A stretch of DNA of 14,768 nt from an uncultured Clostridia bacterium (GTDB lineage: Bacteria > Bacillota > Clostridia > Oscillospirales > Acutalibacteraceae). The stretch is taken from the NCBI GenBank assembly GCA_937888485.1, contig CALAQQ010000055.1:1-14768 (forward strand), read 5' to 3'. Of the stretch, positions 6,301 to 14,061 are shown piece after piece (within the stretch, counting starts at the first letter, position 1; each line of letters starts with the position of its first letter). Below the pieces are notes generated by a model that searched no databases, was not told where the DNA came from, and was given only the letters and a program-made list of their open reading frames with translations. The position numbers and the translations under genes are program-made.

Positions 6301-9300
6301 TTTCCGCTGTATCTGTTTTTCTGCGGAACTTCGGGTTCAGTAATTTCGGTTGTACCCTTGAGGAATTCAACATACGAAACAACATTTCCGTCTGCAACGA
6401 AGGTTGCTGTATATGTTGTTCTCTGAAGCATCGGGATAATCTTTTCTTCGGTGTAACCGCAGTTCTTACAGCTTCTTGTCTGCAGACCTTCAATATTTTC
6501 ACCTGCTTCAGTAACTGTTTTCCAATCATTGAAACTATGACCATATGCTAAGGTTTCATTTGATTTGTTTACTCTGCCGCAGTTGAGGCAGATGTTGAGT
6601 GTATATCCGTTCTGGATACAGGTTGCAACAATTTCGACTGCCTCATACATATGACCGATTGCAGGTGTTTCATCAGAAACATAGAAATGATCTCCTCTTA
6701 TGCATGTGTATTCGGTATAACCGATTTCTTCACACTTAGAAGGAACAACATGTGCTATATACTCATGACCGAGAGCTTCTGTCTGGTTTGTTATAGACGT
6801 GTAATTATTACATACATTACATACATTAATGGTATATCCTCCAACGGTACATGTTGCTGAATGTGTTACAGAAGTAATTGTATGACCGAGAGCCTCTACA
6901 TTATCTCCTGTATAGCTATCATTACAAACCGAGCAGGTATACTCCGTATATCCGCCAACCGTACATGTTGCTTCAACTACTTTTGTTGCAACATAGTTGT
7001 GTTCACCCACTTCAACTATATTATCCTTATATGAGTCACCGCAATTGAGACAGCTGTGTTCTGTATATCCTCCTGAAACACAGGTTGCTTCAACTACTCT
7101 TTCAGAATAATTGTGACCGAGCGCATCAACTTCATCGGATTTATATGCCTGACCGCATACGGAACACATGTTGATTGTGTAGCCGCCTGATGTACAGGTT
7201 GGTTTGATTACAATTGCATCATACTTGTGACCTGCTGCCGGAGTTTCATTATCAGTATATGTATGACCGCATACGGAGCATTCATACTGTGTATAGCCTG
7301 AACCTGTGCATGAAGAATCAACAACTGTTTCGGAATATAAATGTCCTTTTGCTTCAACAACATTATCCGTATAAACATCTCCGCAGACAGAACATGTGTA
7401 AGTTGTAAAGCCGTTCTGTGTGCAGGTTGCTTCTGTTGTTGCAGCAGTGTATTTGTGAGCAACATTAACAGTTACAAACGCTGTTTTGCCGTTAACCTCA
7501 ACAGTGATTACTGCTGAACCGCAAGAAACACCGGTTACAATACCGTTCTGATCAACTTTTGCAACAGATTCATCACTTGATGACCAGGTGATTTCAAGTG
7601 GGTTCGAAGGTTCGGGAGAAATGACAATCTCAATCTGAGTTTTTTCTCCGATTTCGATATCAGATGTGTTGAACGAGAAATCAATATTATAATCTATTTC
7701 CCATGTTGCAACGAACGCCATATCATAGCCCGGCATCGTTGCCGGAATTGACGGAGTCCATCCCGCAAACTTAAAGCCTTCCTTAGTGGGAGGTTCAGGC
7801 AAAATAATCGGTTCTCCGCACTTGAAATTGCTTATTGTTGCCGCACCATCAACAATCCAGGTTACATAATAGCTTTTTGCAATGAAGTTTGCATTAAATG
7901 TCAGATCGGTTGCAGGCATTGTTTCGGGGATTGCAGGAATCCATTCAACAAATGTATGACCGTCCTTAACAGGATTTTCCGGAACGGTTATTGTTTCACC
8001 ATATGCAACAGCCGTTTTGGTTTCAACGCCGTCTGCAACCCATGTGATTATGTATTCCTTAGCTTTCCACGTTGCTGTGAATGTAACATTCTCTGCCGGC
8101 ATCGTTTCGGGGATTGCGGGAGTCCAGCCCGCAAACTCATAGCCTTCCTTTTCGGGATCATCGGGAACAGGAATTTCCGCGCCGAAAGTAATATTCTGGC
8201 TCATAGTCATTCCGTCAATGTTCCACTTGACCTTGTATTTGTTAACAGTCCATGTTGCAGTGAAAACCATATCAGCTTCGGGCATAACCTCAGGAACAGC
8301 AGGAGTCCAGCCTGCAAAAGTGTAACCTTCCTTGACGGGAGATTCGGGAGTTGCAATCGCATCGCCTGCTCTAAGTTTTTCACTTATAATACTGTTACCG
8401 TCCGAGAACTCTCCGGTGCTTGCATCAAATGTAACCATGAAATAAGGATTGGTTACGGGAATCACACATCTGTCAAGAACAAATTCACAATCGACGCACT
8501 TTAATACTTTTTCGCCCTCTTCATCGGTGGTTGCTTCTTTTATGATTTCCCATTCGCCGGGAGTATGGTTATCGGGAACAGGAGAAATGGATTCTACCAT
8601 ACGAGATCCACATACTGCACATTCACACACAATGAATCCGTCTTCTATACAGGTAGGTTCTTCACGTGAAATCAATATAGAATAGACATGAGCGAGTGCA
8701 GGAATAATCCTCTCCATCTGTTCTCCGCATACTGTTCCGTCTGCAAAGACATAACTGCAATAATTGATTTCCAATCCATCTTCTACGCAGGTAGGTTCTA
8801 CGGTAACCATCCAATCAGATTCGGATACATGCTCATGTTCTTTGTTTAAAGTATATTTCGCACGATAAACCGCATCGCCCTGAACAGTTGTTGGGAACTG
8901 ACACTCATTGTCATTTTCGTCATACCAACCAATGAAATCATAACCTTCTTTTTCGGGAACTTCAGGCGGTACAAGAGAATCACCGTAAGTTACAACACGG
9001 TTATAAATATTATCATCAATTATCCATTTTACCTGATAAAAATTACCGTTCCATGTTGCTGTAAAAATCAGATTGTGAGCAGGCATTGTTTCAGGAACAG
9101 AGGGTGTCCAACCGACAAAGGTATAGTGCTCTTTTTGTGGTATGGCAGGTAATTCAATCGGTGCGCCAAAGTCATATTCTGTAGTTGTTGTTTCACCGTC
9201 GACATTCCATGTTATTTCATAGGTGTTTACTTCCCATGTTGCGGTGAACGTCATATCCTGAGTAGGCATTGATTCGGGAAGCTCAGGATACCAACCCGTA

Positions 9301-12300
9301 AATGTATAGCCTTCCTTTACCGGGTCTTCAGGAATTGAAATTTGCGTACCAGGCGCAGCAACAATAGGAACAACAGTAGTTCCTCCGTTTGAATCAAAAG
9401 TCATTACGCATGTTGAGGGGACTTCATAACCGGGACCAGGCTCGGGATCATCTGTAGGTTCAACAACTTTAATCTTACATTTCGCCGTATATGTCACACC
9501 TTCATAGGTTGTTTCGGCAACAAGATATGTCTCGCCGGGACTACCTCCGGTTACCGATATACGATAGAAATCTTCTCCTCTGCGTTTTTCTCTTCCAATC
9601 ATGGCTATTGTGCTGTCTTCAGCATAAATATTATAAATTTCCAAACCTGAAGGTACATTACTGCTGATAATTATTCCATCCCTATATTCTCCGCTAAAAG
9701 GATCTGCTGTTGCAGGTGATGCATCAAGCTCTATGTAATCTTCAGAAATATACACTTCATAGTTTGAAGGGTCAACAACCCTGATCTTACATTTCGCCGT
9801 ATATGTCACACCTTCATAGGTTGTTTCAGCAACAAGATATGTTTCGCCGGGACTAACTCCGTTTACCGATGCACGGTAGAAATCTTCTCCCACACTTCTT
9901 TGGAAACCGTAATTTGCAATCGAATCATCTTCGACATAAATATTAATATCCAAGTTGGAAGGTGTACTGCTGATGATTATTTCACCACTTTGTTCTCCGC
10001 CAAAAGGATCTCCCGTTTCAGATGCATCAAGCTCTATATAATCTTCAGAAATATACACTTCATAGTTTGCAGGAACAAAATTATAATGTATGTTAGTAGC
10101 TTTTGGTGCATTAACAATCTCGTTCCATTCTTCTTCCGTGCCCTCATAATAAACATCTGTTATGTCAGAAGTACCGAATGCACCGTCACCGATGTTTGTT
10201 ACGCTTTTGGGAATCGTTACACTTTCAACAGAAGAGAAATCATTAAAGGCATTGTCGCCAATGCTTGTAACGCCATTCTCAATTACAATATCTTTAACAA
10301 TATCTTTAATATGATTCCACGGAGTTTCTGAAGAATCAGTCCAATCGGTCATTTCACCAGTACCGCTGATTGTAAGAGTTCCTGTTGATTCATCAAATGT
10401 CCATGTCAGATTATCACCGCATGTACCGGATATATTTGAGATTACTTCTTCCCATACAGCAGTAAATACAATGTCTTGTTCGGGCATAACCTCAGGAACA
10501 GCAGGAGTCCAGCCTGCGAAGGTGTAACCTTCTTTTACGGGAGTTTCGGGAAGAGCGATTGCATCGCCCGCTTTTACGGAAACAACGGTTTCAACACCGT
10601 CAACATTCCAGACAACCTGATATGTTTCAGGTAAAACAGTAATCGTACAGCTTGTGGTGATACCGCTTATTGATATACCGGTAATTATTGCGACACCTTC
10701 GGAAATTCCGGTAATAATTCCGCTATCTGAAACAGTTACTATGTTGTTATCAGATGAATTATAATACAATATTCTATCAAATGTCTGAACAATGCTGGGC
10801 TCCGGTTCAATTGGATCTGTGCGGTCCGGATTACCGGGATTGAGTGTAGGAACTTCTTCTTCTTCCCAAACATCCTTATAAGATTCTTCAAAACATAATC
10901 GCTTGGATTCATTAACATGAATTTCTTCAGAATCGTTTTTAAATGAAAGGTTTAGGTTCTGTATAAAGTTAAAATAAATGTTGTTATATGTTGGTTTGTT
11001 TTCAATTTCAATCCACTGTTGTTCTGTTCCTGTATAATAAATCTCATTTATAACAGTACAATCAAATGAATTTCCATAAATCTCTTCGAGTGTATCCGAA
11101 ATAACAAGTGTTTTTAGATTAGGAAATGTATTTGAATTTGAAAAATTATCATCATAAACAGTGGTGATATTGCCAAGCATAACAAGAGATGTTAACGATT
11201 CATTTTTAAGGAAGGCACCTTGAGCAACGTTTACAACATTTTTTGGGATAACATAGCAAAATGCAGTTATTCCCTCAGGATAATAAATTAATTCGGTTTT
11301 ATCTTTATTGAACAACACTCCGTACTCATCGCTCGAATATGATGTATTCGAAGGATCTACATTTATACTTTCGAGGTTTTCGCAGCCATTAAACACGCAT
11401 TCACCTATGTTAGTTACGCTGTCGGGAATTGTTATGCTTGTGAGATTGTCACAAGAATAGAACGCATAACCACCTATGCTTGTTATGCCTTCTGAAATGG
11501 TGACAGTTATAATGAAATCATTATAATTAAACCAGGGCACATTATCTTCCGATTCCCAATCATACATTTCACCAGTACCGCTGATTGTAAGAGTTCCTGT
11601 TGCTTCATCAAAAGTCCATGTCAGATTATCACCGCATGTACCGGACATATTTGAGATTGCTTCTTCCCATACAGCTGTAAATTCAATATCGTTTTCAGGC
11701 ATAACCTCAGGAATTGCAGGACTCCAGCCTGCAAAAGTGTATCCTTCCTTTACAGGATCGGCAGGAGGAACGATTGCATCGCCGACTTTAGCACTTTGAG
11801 TTGTTACTTTGCCATCGATATTCCAAACAATATTATGATATGAGAAATGTATATTTGCATTCAGTAAAGGTTCATTATCGAAATAGACTGAAATACGGTC
11901 CCACTGCATCTTAGAACCGATATAATATACATCTGCAAGGTTAAAGCAAGACGCAAATGCGCTTTCATCTACACTTTTTACACTGCTTGGAATTGTTATG
12001 CTTTCAAGTTTTTCACACCCATAGAACGCACAATAATCTATGCTTGTTACACTGTCGGGAATTGTTATGCTTGTCAGACTTGTGCATCTATAGAACGCAT
12101 CATCGCCTATGCTTGTTACACTGTCGGGAATTGTTACACTTTCAAGACTTTCGCACCATGAGAATGCACTATCACCAATGTTTGTTACGCTGTCAGGGAT
12201 TGCATAGTTTGTTCTTGTGTTTCCGGCGGGGTATTGTATTAATATTGTTTTGTCTTTATTAAACAGAACTCCGTATTCATCGCTTGAATACGCTATGTTT

Positions 12301-13574
12301 GCAGAATCTACTTTTATACTTGTGAGACTTTCGCATCTATAGAACGCATCATCGCCTATGCTTGTTACACTGTCAGGAATTGTTATGCTTTCAAGTTTTT
12401 CACACCCATAGAACAAATGAGGACTGATACTTTTTACACTGTTCGGAATTATTACACTCGTAAGGTTGGTGCAAATAGCAAATGCGCTTTCACCTATGAT
12501 TGTTACGCTGTCAGGGATTGTTATGCTTGTAAGACTGAAGCAATTATGGAACGCACTATCGTAGATGATTGTTACACTGTCAGGAATTGTTATGCTTTCA
12601 AGTTTTTCACACCCATAGAACGCACCATAATCTATGATTGTTACGCTGTCGGGAATTGTTATGCTTGTCAGACTTGTGCAATAAGAGAATTCATAACGCC
12701 CAATACTTGTTACGCTACCAGGGATTGTTATGCTTGTAAGGCTGGTGCAGCCTTCGAACGCACTACCGTCTATGCTTGTTACACTGTCAGGAATTGTTAC
12801 GCTTGTAAGGCTGGAACAATCTTCAAATGCACTACCACCTATGCTTGTTACGCTGTCGGGAATTACATAGTTTGCTCTTGTATTGCCAATGGGATATTGT
12901 ATTAATTCTGTTTTATCTTTATTGAACAACACTCCGTAATCATCGCTTGAATACGCTATGTTTGCAGAATCTACTTTTATACTTACAAGGCTACCGCAAC
13001 TATCAAACGCATAACTGCCTATGCTTTTTACGCTGTCAGGAATTGTTATGCTTGTGAGATTGTCACAAGAAGAGAACGCACCATAGCCTATGCTTGTTAC
13101 ACCTTCAGGAATTGTTATGCTTGTAAGATTATAGCAATTATCAAACGCATGATCACCTATGCTTGTTACGCCGTCAGGAATTATTATGCTTGTAAGATTA
13201 TAGCAATTATCAAACGCATAATCACCTATGCTTGTTACACCATCTGAAATTATTACTGTTTTTATCGATGATCTGTAATCATACCAAGGAGATTCTCCAT
13301 AGCCAAAATCGTACATATCACCCGTACCGCTGATAACAAGTTCACCTGTTGATTCATCAAATGTCCATGTCAGATCATCACCGCAGGTGCCGCTTGTTGC
13401 CGCTTTCGCTTTGGGTGCAAGGGCTGCAAAGAAATCCGATACGGAATCTGCAAATTTTCCCAGACCGCCGATTTCAGGCAGTTCAAGACCTACAAATCCC
13501 GATAACGGCGCTGAGCATAACACCATCACCGCAATGAGCAAAACTGATATAGCTTTCTTTAAAATATTCTTCAC
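3312..13574 (-). CDS. Giant secreted multidomain protein: BspA-type LRRs, InlB/Flg_new repeats, Cys/His repeats, VWA, Big_2
   Basis: A secreted, adhesin-like protein of 3420 residues. I chose the GTG at 13574: GGAGGG lies 7 nt upstream, it gives a clean signal peptide (MKNILKKAISVLLIAVMVLC), and the in-frame ATG at 13640 overlaps the predicted -35 box. Approximate domain order: signal peptide 1-27; SGTCGDDLTW entry motif at 61; LRR block 1, 100-565; InlB repeat 581-638; entry motif plus LRR block 2, 643-868; Big_2-like 873-985; InlB repeat to 1043; entry motif plus LRR block 3, 1045-1165; two Ig-like units 1171-1373; three InlB repeats to 1575; Cys/His units to 1707; four InlB repeats to 1961; Big_2-like to 2038; Cys/His array to 2383; VWA 2490-2720 with MIDAS Asp2498, Ser2500, Ser2502, Thr2613, Asp2644; beta domain, InlB-like and Cys/His units to 3167; two InlB repeats to 3291; Big_2-like; amphipathic tail. 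No LPXTG motif is present. The frame is intact throughout; the ligand is unknown. Confidence 0.93.
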   Translation of the reverse strand: MKNILKKAISVLLIAVMVLCSAPLSGFVGLELPEIGGLGKFADSVSDFFAALAPKAKAATSGTCGDDLTWTFDESTGELVISGTGDMYDFGYGESPWYDYRSSIKTVIISDGVTSIGDYAFDNCYNLTSIIIPDGVTSIGDHAFDNCYNLTSITIPEGVTSIGYGAFSSCDNLTSITIPDSVKSIGSYAFDSCGSLVSIKVDSANIAYSSDDYGVLFNKDKTELIQYPIGNTRANYVIPDSVTSIGGSAFEDCSSLTSVTIPDSVTSIDGSAFEGCTSLTSITIPGSVTSIGRYEFSYCTSLTSITIPDSVTIIDYGAFYGCEKLESITIPDSVTIIYDSAFHNCFSLTSITIPDSVTIIGESAFAICTNLTSVIIPNSVKSISPHLFYGCEKLESITIPDSVTSIGDDAFYRCESLTSIKVDSANIAYSSDEYGVLFNKDKTILIQYPAGNTRTNYAIPDSVTNIGDSAFSWCESLESVTIPDSVTSIGDDAFYRCTSLTSITIPDSVTSIDYCAFYGCEKLESITIPSSVKSVDESAFASCFNLADVYYIGSKMQWDRISVYFDNEPLLNANIHFSYHNIVWNIDGKVTTQSAKVGDAIVPPADPVKEGYTFAGWSPAIPEVMPENDIEFTAVWEEAISNMSGTCGDNLTWTFDEATGTLTISGTGEMYDWESEDNVPWFNYNDFIITVTISEGITSIGGYAFYSCDNLTSITIPDSVTNIGECVFNGCENLESINVDPSNTSYSSDEYGVLFNKDKTELIYYPEGITAFCYVIPKNVVNVAQGAFLKNESLTSLVMLGNITTVYDDNFSNSNTFPNLKTLVISDTLEEIYGNSFDCTVINEIYYTGTEQQWIEIENKPTYNNIYFNFIQNLNLSFKNDSEEIHVNESKRLCFEESYKDVWEEEEVPTLNPGNPDRTDPIEPEPSIVQTFDRILYYNSSDNNIVTVSDSGIITGISEGVAIITGISISGITTSCTITVLPETYQVVWNVDGVETVVSVKAGDAIALPETPVKEGYTFAGWTPAVPEVMPEQDIVFTAVWEEVISNISGTCGDNLTWTFDESTGTLTISGTGEMTDWTDSSETPWNHIKDIVKDIVIENGVTSIGDNAFNDFSSVESVTIPKSVTNIGDGAFGTSDITDVYYEGTEEEWNEIVNAPKATNIHYNFVPANYEVYISEDYIELDASETGDPFGGEQSGEIIISSTPSNLDINIYVEDDSIANYGFQRSVGEDFYRASVNGVSPGETYLVAETTYEGVTYTAKCKIRVVDPSNYEVYISEDYIELDASPATADPFSGEYRDGIIISSNVPSGLEIYNIYAEDSTIAMIGREKRRGEDFYRISVTGGSPGETYLVAETTYEGVTYTAKCKIKVVEPTDDPEPGPGYEVPSTCVMTFDSNGGTTVVPIVAAPGTQISIPEDPVKEGYTFTGWYPELPESMPTQDMTFTATWEVNTYEITWNVDGETTTTEYDFGAPIELPAIPQKEHYTFVGWTPSVPETMPAHNLIFTATWNGNFYQVKWIIDDNIYNRVVTYGDSLVPPEVPEKEGYDFIGWYDENDNECQFPTTVQGDAVYRAKYTLNKEHEHVSESDWMVTVEPTCVEDGLEINYCSYVFADGTVCGEQMERIIPALAHVYSILISREEPTCIEDGFIVCECAVCGSRMVESISPVPDNHTPGEWEIIKEATTDEEGEKVLKCVDCEFVLDRCVIPVTNPYFMVTFDASTGEFSDGNSIISEKLRAGDAIATPESPVKEGYTFAGWTPAVPEVMPEADMVFTATWTVNKYKVKWNIDGMTMSQNITFGAEIPVPDDPEKEGYEFAGWTPAIPETMPAENVTFTATWKAKEYIITWVADGVETKTAVAYGETITVPENPVKDGHTFVEWIPAIPETMPATDLTFNANFIAKSYYVTWIVDGAATISNFKCGEPIILPEPPTKEGFKFAGWTPSIPATMPGYDMAFVATWEIDYNIDFSFNTSDIEIGEKTQIEIVISPEPSNPLEITWSSSDESVAKVDQNGIVTGVSCGSAVITVEVNGKTAFVTVNVAHKYTAATTEATCTQNGFTTYTCSVCGDVYTDNVVEAKGHLYSETVVDSSCTGSGYTQYECSVCGHTYTDNETPAAGHKYDAIVIKPTCTSGGYTINMCSVCGQAYKSDEVDALGHNYSERVVEATCVSGGYTEHSCLNCGDSYKDNIVEVGEHNYVATKVVEATCTVGGYTEYTCSVCNDSYTGDNVEALGHTITSVTHSATCTVGGYTINVCNVCNNYTSITNQTEALGHEYIAHVVPSKCEEIGYTEYTCIRGDHFYVSDETPAIGHMYEAVEIVATCIQNGYTLNICLNCGRVNKSNETLAYGHSFNDWKTVTEAGENIEGLQTRSCKNCGYTEEKIIPMLQRTTYTATFVADGNVVSYVEFLKGTTEITEPEVPQKNRYSGKWEAYTLTDSDIVINAEYTLIDLDDLSGIDFGKNASYNPATGEATISLYASSEAEKIISQTSKKIPLDIVLVVDQSGSMADKLGGKISKQDALIASANDFVNSVYADASANGVDHRIAVVGFGMGNKSNGFAYPAYLNTEILTTGGKPVNMKDAKASDYASALMPVNADGAINANIVNAINSIDANGATAADFGLSMACNVFANNTDTEGRQRIVVFMTDGEPTYNSGYEVNVANAAVQQAHQLKNTYDAYVYSVGIFDETEADEYLVKFMNHVSSNCKTARSAPGNFEMDSDKFYLTVDNTDGLSDVFTEIVVENITMTTDFDNITLIDTVSKYFALTSQQEKALRISAIEKFGVKNSDITVTRNEDGTTTIEIKSIHPEEIGDKFVVSLDFAVSANENASVAGNYATNTEDAGIIVGDAENYECVFNAPSINIPADRNTVVFRVNGDVYAIKSVTPGGKITAPTTDFIGDYKFTGWNIPAGTVANQPRTEFDSALVNQDCVVIWNTDNGSETVTYAPGDVVDVPDVAPDKTGMAFRRWNGEVPVTMPAESLEFTAVYGDHEHKYTAEIIKAVTCLEDGETKYTCSICEGTYTETVKCAGEHTWKAITGPADKNGHTPETFKCEACGVSDDKTLEYMLLNDEDGNIMQEFNYVDENGNACQPDGELTISVPLEGYEGADTVNVYRLNGDGTRTQCESRYEYGVLEFDTDHFSTYIFEPVYQCVVQGNHPDSNNDGNCDVCRKWLGVTVTWVVDGKETNVKANPGTELEEPATPVKEGYTFVGWTPAVPEFVPETNVTFTAVFKVNEYTVKWVVDGKETTETYEYGSEITVPVKPSKDGYFFSGWTPSVPSKMPAKNMTFKAKFTDYDASKIKVTIATPETRTVSYRESIVLYASANNLPDGAKIKWSTDSNDVSLEVSSDGRRCTVTSVSNGNVVISAYLVDANGNVITNEKGVRIADYEGITSEVTLWSMILHMFKQLFAGNPIFKYIFRDLFD
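6425..7460 (-). repeat. Array of about nine 38-residue Cys/His repeats in the giant protein
   Basis: Each unit has the pattern TC, about 9 residues, then CxxC, then a GH (or EH) about 15 residues later, for example GYTEYTCSVC. That is three Cys and one His per unit, which could make one zinc site or disulfides. Units 1-6 and 8 keep all four positions. Unit 7 has lost one Cys of the CxxC (CIRGD), and unit 9 lacks the first Cys and is degenerate. Related units occur at 8455-8850 and 4400-4620. Repeats of this kind are common in secreted clostridial proteins; their role is not known to me. Confidence 0.8.
9460..10070 (-). repeat. Tandem duplication of a ~104-residue Ig-like unit
   Basis: Two adjacent units (about 9460-9771 and 9772-10070) each begin with YEVYISEDYIELDAS and end with YLVAETTYEGVTYTAKCKI. 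The ends are almost identical at DNA level, while the middles differ by substitutions and a 3-residue length change. This indicates duplication followed by divergence of the exposed middle part. The predicted fold is a beta sandwich of bacterial Ig type, judged from alternating hydrophobic residues; it is not a confident family match. Confidence 0.75.
10351..10541 (-). repeat. Copy A of a ~190-bp near-identical repeat inside the giant gene
   Basis: This segment encodes the end of an InlB repeat and the following entry motif (SGTCGDNLTWTF). It is near-identical to 11566-11756 at DNA level, with only scattered substitutions. The first part also matches about 13320-13390. It marks the boundary of the repeated super-module and is a likely site of homologous recombination. 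Confidence 0.75.
11566..11756 (-). repeat. Copy B of the ~190-bp near-identical repeat inside the giant gene
   Basis: The partner of 10351-10541, in the same orientation, 1215 bp (405 codons) away. Unequal crossing-over between the copies would add or remove exactly one in-frame super-module containing LRR block 2, the first Big_2-like domain and one InlB repeat. Confidence 0.75.
11888..13277 (-). repeat. BspA-type leucine-rich repeat block 1 (about 17 units)
   Basis: Units of about 23 residues have the consensus LTSITIPDSVTSIGDDAFYRC, typical of the LRR_5/BspA family found in surface proteins of gut and oral bacteria. Two units are interrupted by a module containing YGVLFNKDKT followed by LIQYP; a third copy of that module is in LRR block 2. 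The block ends with a DVYYIGSKMQWDRI cap, and similar caps (YYTGTEQQW, YYEGTEEEW) end blocks 2 and 3. At DNA level this is a run of 69-bp tandem repeats. Confidence 0.92.
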
Positions 13575-13581
13575 AACTAAT

Positions 13582-13640
13582 CCCTCCGGATGTTTTATTA
13601 TTCCATTTTCAAGTATATCATTATTTCTTGCATATTTCAA
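13582..13640 (-). promoter_or_regulatory. Promoter and ribosome binding site of the giant gene
   Basis: TTGAAA (13635-13640) and TATACT (13612-13617) are separated by exactly 17 bp; each hexamer matches five of six consensus bases. The predicted start near 13605 gives a leader of about 30 nt with GGAGGG (13582-13587) 7 nt before the GTG. This places transcription inside the spacer after the DUF6809-like gene, so the giant gene has its own promoter. Confidence 0.7.
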
Positions 13641-13670
13641 CAGTTATAAAAAATTATATGTAATTTTAAA

Positions 13671-13964
13671 TTATGTTTCTATAAATGTTTTACTATGACC
13701 ATTATATATTTCGGTCATTATTTTAGCACCGAGTTTGAAGCCGAATATGAAATACTCACGTTCTGTTTCGGACAGTATTCGGGTGTAGGCTGATTCAAGC
13801 TCATTCATTTTATTTATGTATTCTTCGGTCAACTGACTGCATACAGACTTTGAAAGCTCGGTTACTTTTTCAAAGCATTTACCATATTCAGAACCCCTCA
13901 CAAAGCTTATTTCATTAGGGTTTATGTTGCCATAGTATAAATCTTCAAGTGTTGTTTGTTTCAT
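13671..13964 (-). CDS. DUF6809-like small protein
   Basis: A 97-residue cytoplasmic protein. It starts MKQTTLEDLYYGNINPNE, the LYxGxIxPxE pattern I associate with the small uncharacterised DUF6809 group of Clostridia. It continues with two predicted helices and ends with a conserved-looking EREYFIFGFKLGAKIMTEI segment (about residues 67-85). No signal peptide or membrane segment is visible. The start is supported by AAGGAGTG 8 nt before the ATG. A terminator separates it from the upstream acetyltransferase gene, and the giant gene 97 nt downstream has its own promoter, so it is probably a single-gene unit; I could not find a convincing promoter. Function is unknown. The family name is from memory of the pattern and may be wrong. 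Confidence 0.75.
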   Translation of the reverse strand: MKQTTLEDLYYGNINPNEISFVRGSEYGKCFEKVTELSKSVCSQLTEEYINKMNELESAYTRILSETEREYFIFGFKLGAKIMTEIYNGHSKTFIET

Positions 13965-13990
13965 TTTTAATCACTCCTTGTAAACAGGAA

Positions 13991-14023
13991 AAGTGCAACA
14001 GGATTATATTTCCCATTGCACTT
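13991..14023 (-). terminator. Rho-independent terminator of the CatA-like gene
   Basis: AAGTGCAACAGGA (13991-14003) pairs with TCCCATTGCACTT (14011-14023): 13 bp including two G-U pairs, with a 7-nt loop. On the minus strand it is followed by TTTTCCTGTTT. It lies 38 nt after the stop of the acetyltransferase gene and before the DUF6809-like gene. Confidence 0.75.
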
Positions 14024-14061
14024 AATAGTTTTATTATTTAATTAAACTAATTGGAATTTGC

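Noticed and set aside
12417..12905. Long open frame on the plus strand within the LRR region, with its own internal repeats
   Set aside because: It is the complement of the tandem LRR codons, has no ribosome binding site, and its repeats simply mirror those of the minus-strand gene.
11888..13277. Regular 69-bp repeats considered as a CRISPR array or non-coding satellite
   Set aside because: The repeats are in frame, have no unique spacers of constant length, and encode standard BspA-type leucine-rich repeats.
13500..13574. Possible lipoprotein signal (Cys20 in the signal peptide)
   Set aside because: The residue before the Cys is Leu (MVLC), not Gly/Ala/Ser, so it does not fit a lipobox. 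An ordinary type I signal peptide is more likely.
13575..13640. ATG at 13640 as the start of the giant protein
   Set aside because: It would add 22 polar residues in front of the signal peptide, lacks a ribosome binding site, and coincides with the predicted -35 box. The GTG at 13574 has all expected signals.
13650..13667. AT-only inverted repeat (AAAATTA/TAATTTT) after the DUF6809-like gene as a terminator
   Set aside because: The stem is seven A-T pairs without GC and would be too weak; such repeats are expected by chance in AT-rich spacers.
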